A DNA stretch of 64,000 nt from DASZZZ01 sp036260375 (GTDB taxonomy: Bacteria; Actinomycetota; CADDZG01; WHSQ01). A program made the translations under genes and the position numbers. The stretch covers positions 1 to 64,000 of the forward strand of contig DASZZZ010000040.1 of assembly GCA_036260375.1 (NCBI GenBank), read 5' to 3'. Numbering within the stretch: position 1 is the first letter of the stretch; every line of letters begins with the position of its first letter. The notes beneath the pieces were generated by a model. It was given only the letters and a program-made list of their open reading frames with translations, had not been told where the DNA came from and ran no database searches. Of this stretch, positions 48,718 through 58,308 are shown piece by piece.

Positions 48718-50914
48718 CGTGGCCACCCGCGAGCTCGAGACGCGCCATCAGCGCGGCCGGCGCGAGAAACGACAGCACCATCCCGGGGATCCCGATGCCG
48801 GAGTCGTTGACCGCGAACCCGAACGCCGCGAGCAACAGCGCCCCGACGAACGCGGCGCGCACGACCGGACGGCGCCGGCCGAGCTCGGTCCAGGCGGCGC
48901 GCGGGCGCGCCGCGAGCAGCGCGAACGCGGCGAGCGCCGGCGGGACCAGCAGCGTCCACGTCGACGATCGCAGCAGTCGCACGTTCGACTCCGCCTTGCG
49001 CTCGATCGTGTCGCCGAGGACGCCCGCGCCGCGCTCGGAGACGTCCTCGTAGAGCCGCGCGAGGTGGGTGCGCGCCTCGGGCGGGCGCGCGAGGTCGAGC
49101 GCCAGGAACGCCGCGAGCGCCGCGACGACGCCGACCAGCGACAGCACCACGACGCGCGCGCTCGGCCGCCGACCCGCCATGAGCACCCACGTGATCGCCA
49201 GCGCGGGGACGAACGCGATGACCCCGCCGACGTCGCTGCCGAACTGCGGCATGCCGTCGACCGCGAGCGCGACGACGAACAGGACCGTCACCAGCGCGAG
49301 CGTGGCGCGGTCGAGCGGGATGCGTCCGCTGCGCCGCTGCGCGACGAGGCCGGCCACCAGGATCGTCGTCGTGCCGAGCACCGCGAACGCGTGGTTGCCG
49401 GCCCCCGAGAAGCGGCCCGCGACGATCGGGCTGTAGCCGAACACCGAGTTGAACTGCAGGTGCGCGCCGGTCACGAGGTCGGCGACGACGATCGCAGCGG
49501 TCGGCGCGAGCGCGGCGAGCAGACGCTCGAGCGGCGTGCGCCCGGCGCGCCACGCGAGCCACGTCAGCGCCGCGCACACGAGCGCGATCAGCGCCACGTA
49601 CGCGAGCCATCCGAACGGGTGCAGCTCCACCATGCCCGTCACGTACGCCGACACCGGCGTCGCGACGACCGCCAGCGCGGCGACCTGCAGGCGGGCGCGA
49701 AGGCGCGGCGCGAGCGGACGCGGGCGCCACGCCAACACCCACACCGCGACCGCGTAGAGCGCGATCTGTCCGACGATGAACGCGATCACGAGGACGGGCT
49801 TGACGCCGTCGACGAGCGTCGCCTCGCGGTCGAGCGCGAGCGCCGCGGCGAGGGGGTCGCCCCCGTCCGTCACCGCGATCCACGGGCGCCCGTTCATCGC
49901 GGGCGGGCGCGCGGCGCCGTGGTGGCGCAGCACGGTCGGCGCGACGTCGGGCAGCGTCACGATGCCCGGGCGCCGCGTCGACGCGGACTCCAGGGCGCTC
50001 CCGGCCGGGAACCGGGGGCCGAGCGCGAGCGCGACCCCGAGGTGCGGATTGGGCAGCCAGTCGGGCGACGTCGGAGACACCACGAGAAGCAGGTCGCGCG
50101 CGGGGTCGAGCTGCGCGCGGACGTCGCGCAGGAGGTCGTCGGCGGCGAGCAGCGCGGCTCGGCGCGCGCCGGTCAGCGCGGCGTCGCGCACGTCGGCGAG
50201 GTGATCGGCGCGCACGAGGTCGCCGGGGTCGACCACGACGGTCGCGCACGGCAGCCGCAGCGCGGCGTCGAGCGCGCGGCCGAACGCGGCGCGGTCGGTG
50301 CGGACGCCGTACGGCGCGGCGTCGTCGCGCGCGAGCAGCTCGGGCCCCGTCGCGGCGAGCTCGACCGTTCCCCCGCGGTCGGCCGCGGCGAGGAGCACCC
50401 ACCGCCCGAGCCGCGCCACGGGCGGCAGGCCGGCGCCGAGGTCGGAGTTCCCGAGCGCGACGACGGGTGTGTCGAGCGCCGACGCGAGCGCGCCGGGGGC
50501 CGCGCCGTAGCCCGCGTCGCGGGCGTCGTCGACGACCGCGGAGAAGCCCCCGGCGACGACGTCGCGCTCGAGGGGGCCGCGACCGCCGGCGCCGCCGGCG
50601 GCGCCGCCGGTCGTCGGGTCGCCCTCGGCGCGCGCGCCCGCCCCCAGCGTGGCGTAGCCCGCCGCGTACGACGTGCGCACCGCGTTCGTGCGCACCGCGA
50701 CCGACCCGCTGGCGCCGTCGCTGGCGGCCGCGAGGATCTCGGGCGGCGCGAACTCCTCGACGTCGTACCAGGTCGTGGCCGGCAGCGTGAACACGACGAC
50801 GCGCGCGCACCCGCCCTGCGACGCGGCGGCCGCGGGGCGCTCGGCCGCCAGCGCGGCCGCCGCCGCGAGCAGGGCCGTGACCGCCACGAGCGCGCTAGCG
50901 CGACGCCGCGGCAC
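48707..50914 (-). CDS. Large membrane protein with alkaline-phosphatase-like exported domain (paralogue 2)
   Basis: 735 residues, same architecture as the gene downstream: signal segment (SALVAVTALLAAAAALA), an exported domain (VVVFTLPATTWYDVEEFAP...TLPDVAPTVLRHHGAARPPAMNG), and a C-terminal polytopic domain with AGRFSGAGNHAFAVLGTT and MPQFGSDVGGVIAFVPAL. The two copies arose by tandem duplication but have diverged widely outside these motifs. GTG 50914 overlaps the glycosyltransferase stop by 20 nt. The operon places it with MurJ and glycan enzymes. Confidence 0.72.
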   Translation of the reverse strand: MPRRRASALVAVTALLAAAAALAAERPAAAASQGGCARVVVFTLPATTWYDVEEFAPPEILAAASDGASGSVAVRTNAVRTSYAAGYATLGAGARAEGDPTTGGAAGGAGGRGPLERDVVAGGFSAVVDDARDAGYGAAPGALASALDTPVVALGNSDLGAGLPPVARLGRWVLLAAADRGGTVELAATGPELLARDDAAPYGVRTDRAAFGRALDAALRLPCATVVVDPGDLVRADHLADVRDAALTGARRAALLAADDLLRDVRAQLDPARDLLLVVSPTSPDWLPNPHLGVALALGPRFPAGSALESASTRRPGIVTLPDVAPTVLRHHGAARPPAMNGRPWIAVTDGGDPLAAALALDREATLVDGVKPVLVIAFIVGQIALYAVAVWVLAWRPRPLAPRLRARLQVAALAVVATPVSAYVTGMVELHPFGWLAYVALIALVCAALTWLAWRAGRTPLERLLAALAPTAAIVVADLVTGAHLQFNSVFGYSPIVAGRFSGAGNHAFAVLGTTTILVAGLVAQRRSGRIPLDRATLALVTVLFVVALAVDGMPQFGSDVGGVIAFVPALAITWVLMAGRRPSARVVVLSLVGVVAALAAFLALDLARPPEARTHLARLYEDVSERGAGVLGDTIERKAESNVRLLRSSTWTLLVPPALAAFALLAARPRAAWTELGRRRPVVRAAFVGALLLAAFGFAVNDSGIGIPGMVLSFLAPAALMARLELAGGHDAG

Positions 50915-51995
50915 CCGCGTACACCTCCCGCAGGCGCGCCAGCATGATCGCGGTCGAGAAGCGCTCCGCGAGCCGGCGCCGCGCCGCGGCCGCGTAGCGC
51001 ACGCGGTCGTCGGGCGACGACAGCACGTCGGCCAGCGCGGACGCGAGCGCGGCGTCGTCGCCGACCGGCACCAGACGCCCGCCGACACGGTCGTCGATCA
51101 GCTCCGGCATCCCGCCGCCGTCGGTCGACACGACCGGCGTCCCGAGCAGCATCGCCTCCTGCGCCGCGAGCGCGCACGCCTCCCACACCGACGACAGGCA
51201 GAAGACGTCGGCCGCGGCGACGAAGTCGGCGACGTCGTCGCGCCACCCGAGCCACGACACGCGCTCCGCGACGCCGAGCCGCCGTGCGAGTGCCCGTAGC
51301 TCGTCCTCCTGGGGGCCGCGGCCGAGGATCGCGAGGTGCACGTCGGGATCGAGGCGGGCGAGCGCGCGCAGCATCACGTGCAGCGCCTTCTGCGGCTCGA
51401 GGCGGGCCGCGGTCACGACGAGACGCTGCCCGTCGCCGAGGCCGAGCTCGGCGCGCACGACCCCGGCGGGCCGCGTCGCGGGCGGCGCGTCGCCCACGCC
51501 GAGGTAGACGACCTCGACCTTCGACGCGGCCGACGGCACGCGCGCGCGCAGGCGGCGTGCGATGTCCTCCGACGCCGCGACGACGCGGTCGGCGAGCCTC
51601 ACGGCGAGCGACTCGGCGCGCCCGTACAGCGCCGCGCGCGGACGCCCGACGACGTCCGCGAGCACGACGTTGTGGACGCTCACGACGACCGGCACGCCGC
51701 GGCCGCGCGCCGCGAGCGCGGCGTCGATGCCGGCGCGCAAGCCGTGCGCGTGCACGACGTCGTAGCGCCCGTCGACGATCGTCCGCAGGCGCGCGACGGC
51801 GGCCCGATGCCCGACGACGGGGCCGTTGGGGACGACCACCGGCGCGACCGGCTTGGGCATCGCGACCGGCAGGTCGGGCGGCCCGGCGACGTCGACCGTC
51901 ATCCCGTCGCCGTCGAGGGCCGCGGTGATCGCGGCGACGTGGCGCGCGACCCCGCCGGCGGAGCGCCCGAGCACCTGGAGGACGCGCATCGTCAT
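50895..51995 (-). CDS. Glycosyltransferase family 4 protein
   Basis: A 366-residue GT-B enzyme. The N-terminal glycine loop is RVLQVLGRSAGGVARHV, the middle YDVVHAHGLRAG, and the C-terminal domain has TAARLEPQKALHVMLRAL and the donor-binding CLSSVWEACALAAQEAML with its conserved Glu, followed by GTPVVSTDGGGMPELI. It probably transfers a nucleotide-activated hexose to a lipid or glycan. ATG 51995 overlaps the MurJ stop (ATGA). The acceptor is unknown. Confidence 0.87.
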   Translation of the reverse strand: MTMRVLQVLGRSAGGVARHVAAITAALDGDGMTVDVAGPPDLPVAMPKPVAPVVVPNGPVVGHRAAVARLRTIVDGRYDVVHAHGLRAGIDAALAARGRGVPVVVSVHNVVLADVVGRPRAALYGRAESLAVRLADRVVAASEDIARRLRARVPSAASKVEVVYLGVGDAPPATRPAGVVRAELGLGDGQRLVVTAARLEPQKALHVMLRALARLDPDVHLAILGRGPQEDELRALARRLGVAERVSWLGWRDDVADFVAAADVFCLSSVWEACALAAQEAMLLGTPVVSTDGGGMPELIDDRVGGRLVPVGDDAALASALADVLSSPDDRVRYAAAARRRLAERFSTAIMLARLREVYAGAAASR

Positions 51996-53632
51996 CCCGG
52001 CGCGCGGCCGAGCCGGCGACGCAGCGGCGCGGCGAGCGCGACGAGCTTGGAGAGCTCGGGCGAGCCGAGGGCGCGCATCGCCGCGACGTAGACCGCCGCG
52101 CCCGCCGCCGCGGTGACGACGAGGTCGGCGAACGCCGCGACGTGCGACTCGTCCGGGACGACGGCGTGCGCGGCGAGCATCGCGCCGAGGGCCGCGAGCG
52201 ACACGACCGACGAGCGCAGCAACGACGCGCGGTAGAGCGTCGCCCCGCGCGCGCCGGCGCGGCGCGCGAACGCGCGCGCGAGCACGACGGCGCCGGCCGT
52301 GAACCCGATCGAGTGTCCGAGCGAGAGGCCGAACACCGACCATTCGTCGTCGAGCGCGAAGAACAGCACAGCCCCCGCCGCGCTCGCCAGCGCGACCGCG
52401 ACGACGTTGACGAGCGTCGGCGTGCGCGTGTCGCCGAGCGCGTAGAAGGCGCGCGTGTAGACGAGGAACGACGAGTACGCCGGCAGCCCGAGCGCGAAGC
52501 CGACCAGGACGCGCGCGACGAGGTCCGCGTCGCCCGCGCTCATCGCGCCGTAGCGCAGCGTGACGCGCGCGAGTGGCTCCGCCGCCGCGACGAGCAACGC
52601 CGCAAGCGGCAGCAGGACGAAGCCGAGCATCGCGAGCCCGTCGCGCAGCCGTCCGACGAGCGCGGCGGCGTCGCCCTTGACGGCGTGCTCGGACATCGCC
52701 GGGAACAGCGCATTGAACACCGGGATCGCGAACAGAGCATGGGGCAGATAGAAGAACGTGTACGCCCACTGGTACGCGGCGACGCCTCCGTCGACGCGGT
52801 TGCCGAGCACGAGCACCACGACGAGACCGGCCTGATAGCCGCCCGCGTAGCCCAACGCCCACACGCCCAGGCGCGCCGCCTTGCGCACCGCGGGGTGCGA
52901 CGCGTCGAAGCGGAAGCGGAAGCGCCATCCGAGCCGCGCGAGCTGCGGCACGAGGCACACCGTCATGGCGACGACCCCCATCGTCGTCCCGGCCCCCAGC
53001 AGCCAGCGCTCGCCGTCGGTGATCGTCGCGAGGCTCGGGTCGCGCCCGGCGCGCATGACGGCGTACGTGCCGTACACCGCGATCACGACGACGTTGTTGA
53101 AGATCGGTGCGATCGCGGGCAGCGCGAAGCGGCGGTAGGCGTGCAGCGCTCCGGTCATGATCATCCCGGCGCCGTAGAAGACGACCTGCGGCGCGAACAG
53201 GCGCAGGAACGACGCGCCGAGCTCGACCTCGCGGGCGCGCACGTCCGCGTCGGCGACGCCGATCGTGAGCAGGCGCATGATCGGGCCGGCCCCCAGCGCG
53301 AGCAGCAGCGAGATCGCGGTGAGGCCGAGGAGCGCCATCGTCGTCAACGCGTTCGCCGCGTCCCAGCCCTCGTCGCGCGCGCCGCGCACGAGGTACTCGA
53401 CGAACGTCGGCACGAAGATAGACGTCAGCACCCCCGCGGCGACGAGCTCGAACACGACGTTGGGGGCCGTGTTCGCGGTCTGGTACGTGTTCGTCAGGAA
53501 CGTCCCGCCCATCGCCGCGGCGAGCACGACGACGCGCACGAACCCCGTCACGCGCGACACCGCGGTCGCGATCGTCATGACGGCCGCACCGCGCGCGAGC
53601 GAGGCGCTCGAGTCGCGCACCGTGCCGGCCAC
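51992..53632 (-). CDS. murJ: Lipid II flippase MurJ (MviN)
   Basis: A 546-residue membrane protein with about 14 transmembrane helices of the MOP superfamily. TIATAVSRVTGFVRVVVLAAAMG at the N-terminus and NTAPNVVFELVAAGVL match the conserved first helices. It lacks the cytoplasmic kinase-like extension of mycobacterial MviN. It flips lipid-linked peptidoglycan precursor. GTG 53632 is 8 nt after the MctB stop; a start at the later M of MTIATAV is possible. Confidence 0.88.
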   Translation of the reverse strand: MAGTVRDSSASLARGAAVMTIATAVSRVTGFVRVVVLAAAMGGTFLTNTYQTANTAPNVVFELVAAGVLTSIFVPTFVEYLVRGARDEGWDAANALTTMALLGLTAISLLLALGAGPIMRLLTIGVADADVRAREVELGASFLRLFAPQVVFYGAGMIMTGALHAYRRFALPAIAPIFNNVVVIAVYGTYAVMRAGRDPSLATITDGERWLLGAGTTMGVVAMTVCLVPQLARLGWRFRFRFDASHPAVRKAARLGVWALGYAGGYQAGLVVVLVLGNRVDGGVAAYQWAYTFFYLPHALFAIPVFNALFPAMSEHAVKGDAAALVGRLRDGLAMLGFVLLPLAALLVAAAEPLARVTLRYGAMSAGDADLVARVLVGFALGLPAYSSFLVYTRAFYALGDTRTPTLVNVVAVALASAAGAVLFFALDDEWSVFGLSLGHSIGFTAGAVVLARAFARRAGARGATLYRASLLRSSVVSLAALGAMLAAHAVVPDESHVAAFADLVVTAAAGAAVYVAAMRALGSPELSKLVALAAPLRRRLGRAPG

Positions 53633-53640
53633 CGGCGGCG

Positions 53641-54582
53641 TCAGGCCCCCGGCGTCGCGTCCGGCACGGGGCCCGCGGCGCCGGCGTCGTAGCCGTAGTG
53701 CCCCGGCGCGCCGCGGTCCGCCTCGTCGAGGGCGAGGACGACCGCGATGCGCCCGAGCGACGAGTCGGCGTTGTCGACGGTCGCGACGGCCGACGCGACG
53801 TCGGGTTCCCGCCGCAGCGCGGCGACGAAGTTCCACGCGCTGTTGCCCGGCTCCGCCGCGACGACCGGGGCGTCGCCCTCGGTCAGGGCGCGCGCGAGGG
53901 CGACGACGAAGCTCTCGACGTCGTACGCGGGCTCGTCGTCGCCGCCGCCCACGACGACGAAGTCGCCGCCGACCGGAACCGCGCCCGCGCCGTCGCGCGC
54001 GGTGACCTCCGCGAGGTCGGCGTCCTCGAGCGCGCCGAGGAACGCGTCGAAGTCCTCGGGGACGCCGGGCGCGCGCTGCACGGCGACCGACCGCTCGGCG
54101 GACGCGCCGGCGCCGAGGGCCTCGGCGAGGTCGAGGGCGAGCGCGTCGCCGTCGTCGGACGACGACCCGAGCAGCTCGGCGAGCTCGGCGCGCACCGCGC
54201 CGCCGGCGAGCGCGACGTCGTCGCGCACGACGATCGTGGACGTGACGGTCGCGCCGGCCTGCTCGAGCGACGCGGTGACGTCGGTGACGAAGTCGCCGTC
54301 GGTGCTCTGGAACGTCAGCACCACGATGCGCTCGCCGTCGAGCTCGCCGTCGACGATCCACGGCGCGATGTCGTCGTACGACGCGTCGAGCTGGCGCAGC
54401 CGGACGTCCTGGTCGGCGAGCTCGCCCTGGAGCCTCTGGTTCGTGGCGCGCACGTCGCTCACCTCGTTGCGCAGGCCCTCGACGAGGCGCTCGCCGAGCA
54501 AGCCGGAGCCGATCAGCAGGCCGACGCCCAGCGCGAGGAACACCCCCACGATCGATATGAGGTGGTAGCGGAAGTCGACCAT
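53641..54582 (-). CDS. MctB/CopB-family protein (Rv1698-like, SteB)
   Basis: A 313-residue protein with one N-terminal membrane helix (FRYHLISIVGVFLALGVGLLIGSG) followed by a coiled coil (VSDVRATNQRLQGELADQD) and an exported domain. This layout and its place beside SteA match Rv1698, first described as a channel involved in copper homeostasis (MctB) and as the partner (SteB) of the division protein SteA. It is separated from steA by 4 nt. A cell-division role is favoured by the neighbours; copper transport is not evident from motifs. Confidence 0.82.
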   Translation of the reverse strand: MVDFRYHLISIVGVFLALGVGLLIGSGLLGERLVEGLRNEVSDVRATNQRLQGELADQDVRLRQLDASYDDIAPWIVDGELDGERIVVLTFQSTDGDFVTDVTASLEQAGATVTSTIVVRDDVALAGGAVRAELAELLGSSSDDGDALALDLAEALGAGASAERSVAVQRAPGVPEDFDAFLGALEDADLAEVTARDGAGAVPVGGDFVVVGGGDDEPAYDVESFVVALARALTEGDAPVVAAEPGNSAWNFVAALRREPDVASAVATVDNADSSLGRIAVVLALDEADRGAPGHYGYDAGAAGPVPDATPGA

Positions 54583-54586
54583 GGGC

Positions 54587-55783
54587 TCAGGAGAACACGG
54601 CTCGCCGCACGTCGAACCACAGCTGCCTCAGGTCGGTCCACCACAGCTCGACCTGCAGCCGCAGCGGCTCCGAGAGCCACACGATGAGCGCCATCGTCGC
54701 GACGGCCGCGGCGACGAGCAGCACGAGGTCGCGCCGGCGCACGCCGCCCCGGTACAGGCGGCTCACGCCCTTGGCGTCGACGAGGATCGGCCCGACGCGC
54801 AGGCGCGTGAGGAACGTCGACGCCATGCCCTTGCGGCCCTTGTCGAGGAACTCGACGAGGTTGGCGTGCGTGCCCACCGCGACGATGAGCTCGGCGCCGC
54901 GCTCGAACGCGAGCAGCATGGCGATGTCCTCCGACGTGCCGGTCGCCTCGAACACGACCGCGGGCAGGTCGAGCGCGCGCACTCGCTCGAGGCCCGGAGC
55001 GTCGCCTCCCGGGTACGCGTGCACCACGATCTCGCCTCCGGCGAGCAGCGCCTCGGTCGACACCGAGTCCATGTCGCCGATGATCATGTCGGGCACGAGC
55101 CCGAACTCGAGCAGCGCGTCGGCGCCGCCGTCGACCCCGATGGCCACCGGCCTGACCTCGCGCACGTAGGCGCGCAGCGCGCGCAGGTCGTCCTTGTAGT
55201 CGTAGCCGCGCACGACGACGAGGACGTGGCGCCCGTGGAAGTCGGTCTTGACGTCGGGCAGCCGCGCCGCCTCGAGCAGGACGTCGCGCTCGTCGCGGAT
55301 GTAGCCGATCGTGTTCTCGGCGAAGCGCTCGAGCTCGGTCGCGATCGACTGCTTGGCGCGGTCGATCGACCGCTCCGCGTCCTCGAGCGTCACGACGCGC
55401 CCGCGCGCGACCTCGACGCGCTCGGAGCCGTCGACCCGATACAGCCGGCCGTCGTCGACCTCCACGCGCGCGCCCTCGGGCACCGACATGACGTCGGGTC
55501 CGGCGTCGTCGACGAGCGGCACGCCCGCGGAGCACAACAGGAGGGGGCCGAGGTTCGGGTAGCGGCCGGTCGACGAGCGCCCCGCGTTGACGACCGCGGC
55601 GACCTGGCGCTGGATGAGCCCCTCCGCGGAGATGCGGTCCATGTCGTCGTGGTCGATCACCGCGATCTCTCCCGGGGACAGCCGGGGCGTCAGCCGCTTC
55701 GTGCGCCGGTCGACGCGCGCGACTCCGGAGACGACGCCCGGGCGCGCCGCGGCGCGCGGCGTGCGGCGCGTCCTTCGGATCAC
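54587..55783 (-). CDS. steA: Cytokinetic ring protein SteA-like (Rv1697)
   Basis: A 398-residue protein with a thiamin pyrophosphokinase-like catalytic core (AIGVDGGADALLEFGLVPDMIIGDMDSV) and a C-terminal membrane helix (RRRDLVLLVAAAVATMALIVWL). In corynebacteria SteA and SteB form a complex at the septum that regulates cell separation. Next to MctB/SteB and MurJ, the assignment is well supported by gene order. GTG 55783 overlaps the recN stop by 4 nt. Confidence 0.85.
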   Translation of the reverse strand: MIRRTRRTPRAAARPGVVSGVARVDRRTKRLTPRLSPGEIAVIDHDDMDRISAEGLIQRQVAAVVNAGRSSTGRYPNLGPLLLCSAGVPLVDDAGPDVMSVPEGARVEVDDGRLYRVDGSERVEVARGRVVTLEDAERSIDRAKQSIATELERFAENTIGYIRDERDVLLEAARLPDVKTDFHGRHVLVVVRGYDYKDDLRALRAYVREVRPVAIGVDGGADALLEFGLVPDMIIGDMDSVSTEALLAGGEIVVHAYPGGDAPGLERVRALDLPAVVFEATGTSEDIAMLLAFERGAELIVAVGTHANLVEFLDKGRKGMASTFLTRLRVGPILVDAKGVSRLYRGGVRRRDLVLLVAAAVATMALIVWLSEPLRLQVELWWTDLRQLWFDVRRAVFS

Positions 55784-57471
55784 GCGCGCACCGCCTCGCG
55801 CGCGGCGAGCTCGAGCAGCTCCTGCGCGTGCTCGCGCGCCCGCGCGCTCTCGGGGAGGCCGGCGAGCATGCGCGACAGCTCGGCGACGCGCTCGGCCCCC
55901 TCGACGCGCTCGAACCGAGCCGCGACGCGCTCGCCGTCGCCGGCCTTGACGACGCGCACGTGGTCGTCGGCGTACGCGGCGACCTGGGGCAAGTGCGTGA
56001 CGACCACGACCTGGGCGCCCGAGCCCGCCGCCAGCCGGCTCAGCAGCCGCCCGACCGTCTGCGCGGCGCGCCCGCCGACCCCGGCGTCGACCTCGTCGAA
56101 CACCATCGTGCACACCGACCCGGTCGTCGTCAGCAGGCGCAGCGCCAACGCGATGCGCGACAGCTCGCCGCCCGACGCGACCTTCGCGAGCGGAAGCGGC
56201 GCGTCGCCCGGGTTCGCCGCGACGCGCAGCTCGACGGTCTCGGCCCCGCCCTCGTACAGCGCGCGCGGCTCGAGCCCGACGTCGACGCGCGCGCCGGCGA
56301 GCGCGAGCTCGGCGAGCAGCTCCTCGACCGCGGCCGCGAGACGCGGCGCGGCCGCCGCGCGCGCGGCGGACAGGCGCGCGGCGAGCTCGTCGGCGCGGGC
56401 CCGCTCGCGCGCGGCGTCGCGCTCGGACGCGTCGGCGTCGCCGGCCGCCGCCTCCAGCGCCGCGGTGCGCGCCCGGGCGCGCCCGAGGTACGCGACCACC
56501 TCGGCCTCGTCGTCGCCGTACTTGCGGCGCAGGCGCGCGAGGGCGGCGAGCCGGGCGCGCGCCTCCTCGAGCGCGTCGGGGTCGGGTGCGACGACCCGCG
56601 CGGTCAGCTCGTCGGCGACGTCGGCGACCTCGACCGCGGCCGACTCGAGCCGCTCGGCGAGCGCGTCGAGCGACCCGTCGGTCGCGACGAGGGCCGCGAC
56701 CTCGTCGCGCGCCCGCGCAATCGACTCGCCCGCACCGCCCTCTCCCTTGAGGGCGGCCGCCGCCTCGTGCAGCCCGCGCGCGAGCGTCTCGGCGTGCTCC
56801 AGGCGAGCCGCGGCGCGCGCGATCTCCGCGCTCTCCCCCGGCGCCGGCGCGACCGCCTCGATCTCGCGGATCTCGTGCCGGAGCGCGTCGAGCTCGCGCT
56901 CGCGCTCCCGCTCGCCGGCGCGCGCCGCGGCCGCGCGCCGCTCCGCCGCCGCCGCGGCCCGCACGGCCGACGCCAGCTCCGCGGCGAGCTCCTGCACCGC
57001 GGGGCCGGCGTACGCGTCGAGCAGCGCGCGCTGGTGCGCGGGATCGGTGAGGCGGCCGTGCTCGTGCTGGCCGGCGATCTCGGCGAGTGCGGCCCCCGCC
57101 CGGCCCAGCACGGCGATCGTCGCGAGGCGGCCGTTGACGCGCGCCTTGCCGCGGCCGTCGGCGCCTACGGTGCGCGTCATGACGAGCTCGACGTCGCCCG
57201 ACGCGGGGTCGTCGACGAGGCCGTGCTCGGCGAGCACGGCGACCGCGGGGTGTCCGGCCGGGACCAGGAAGCGCGCCTCGACGCGAGCCTCGAGCGCCCC
57301 CCGCCGCACGAGCGTCTTGTCGGCGCGGCCGCCGAGCAGGAGCGACAGCGCCGCCACGAGCAGGGTCTTGCCGGCGCCGGTCTCGCCCGTGAGCGCGGTG
57401 CACGCCCGGGGCAGGGACAGCTCGGCCGCGTCGATGACTCCCAGGCCCTCGACCCTCAGGTCGGTGAGCAT
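55780..57471 (-). CDS. recN: DNA repair protein RecN
   Basis: SMC-like ATPase for double-strand-break repair; 563 residues. The N-terminal half has the Walker A ALTGETGAGKTLLVAAL, followed by a long coiled coil rich in Ala/Glu/Arg. The C-terminal half has the signature KVASGGELSRIALAL and Walker B MVFDEVDAGVGGRAAQTV. ATG 57471 with AGGATGG 8 nt upstream is preferred over ATG 57480. It lies between nadK and steA, as in mycobacteria. Confidence 0.92.
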   Translation of the reverse strand: MLTDLRVEGLGVIDAAELSLPRACTALTGETGAGKTLLVAALSLLLGGRADKTLVRRGALEARVEARFLVPAGHPAVAVLAEHGLVDDPASGDVELVMTRTVGADGRGKARVNGRLATIAVLGRAGAALAEIAGQHEHGRLTDPAHQRALLDAYAGPAVQELAAELASAVRAAAAAERRAAAARAGERERERELDALRHEIREIEAVAPAPGESAEIARAAARLEHAETLARGLHEAAAALKGEGGAGESIARARDEVAALVATDGSLDALAERLESAAVEVADVADELTARVVAPDPDALEEARARLAALARLRRKYGDDEAEVVAYLGRARARTAALEAAAGDADASERDAARERARADELAARLSAARAAAAPRLAAAVEELLAELALAGARVDVGLEPRALYEGGAETVELRVAANPGDAPLPLAKVASGGELSRIALALRLLTTTGSVCTMVFDEVDAGVGGRAAQTVGRLLSRLAAGSGAQVVVVTHLPQVAAYADDHVRVVKAGDGERVAARFERVEGAERVAELSRMLAGLPESARAREHAQELLELAAREAVRA

Positions 57472-57522
57472 CGAATCCATCCTAGAGGGTGGGCGCGACG
57501 AATCGGCGGCGCGCCGCGGCGC

Positions 57523-58308
57523 TCAGCCGGGCAGGCCGAGCTTCACGCGCAGGCGCTCGAGGAAGCCCGGCCCCGACGCGCGCACGAGACGCAGCGGCCG
57601 GACGTGGCGGCGGACCGCGATCGACTCGCCCGGCCGGAGGTCGCTGCGGATCGCGCCGTCGAGCGCGAGCGACGCCTGCTCGCCCTCGGCGTCGAGGTGG
57701 ATCTCGATGGTCTCGTCGGGCGCGAACACGAACGGGCGCGACGAGATCATGTGCGCGCTGACCGGGACGAGGACGAGACAGCGGGCGCGCGGCGACACCA
57801 GCGGACCGCCCGCGCTGAGCGCGTACGCGGTCGACCCCGTGGGCGTCGCGACGATGACCCCGTCGGCGTTGAACGCCGCCAGGCGCTCGCCGCCGACGGT
57901 CACCGACAGCCGTACGAGGCGCACGCGCTCGGTGCGCTCGACGAGGACCTCGTTGAGCCCGACGTGCGAGCGGCCGCCCACGTCGCACTGCAGCATCATG
58001 CGCTCGTCGACCTCGAACGCGCCGTCGAGCACGCGCGCGACCGACTCGCACGCCCCGTCGGCGTCGGTCTCGGTGAGGTAGCCCATGTTGCCGAGGTTGA
58101 CGCCGAGCAGGAGCGCGTCGGCGCCGTGCGCCACCTGCGCGGCGCGCAGCAGCGTGCCGTCGCCGCCGAGCGACACGACGAGGTCGGGCCCGTCGTCGCC
58201 GACCTCGACGCCGCGGCCGTCGAGGAACGCGGTGAGCTCGCCGCGCAGACGGTCCGCGTCGCGCTTGCCCGCGTGGGCCACGATCGCCACGCGCCGCACG
58301 GCCGTCAC
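57523..58308 (-). CDS. nadK: NAD kinase
   Basis: Makes NADP from NAD; 261 residues. The motifs are LVVSLGGDGTLLRAA (GGDGT), GVNLGNMGYLTE, ADGVIVATPTGSTAYALSAGG and the NE/D region HVGLNEVLVER. GTG 58308 overlaps the tlyA stop (GTGA). The order tlyA-nadK-recN matches Rv1694-Rv1696. Confidence 0.93.
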   Translation of the reverse strand: MTAVRRVAIVAHAGKRDADRLRGELTAFLDGRGVEVGDDGPDLVVSLGGDGTLLRAAQVAHGADALLLGVNLGNMGYLTETDADGACESVARVLDGAFEVDERMMLQCDVGGRSHVGLNEVLVERTERVRLVRLSVTVGGERLAAFNADGVIVATPTGSTAYALSAGGPLVSPRARCLVLVPVSAHMISSRPFVFAPDETIEIHLDAEGEQASLALDGAIRSDLRPGESIAVRRHVRPLRLVRASGPGFLERLRVKLGLPG

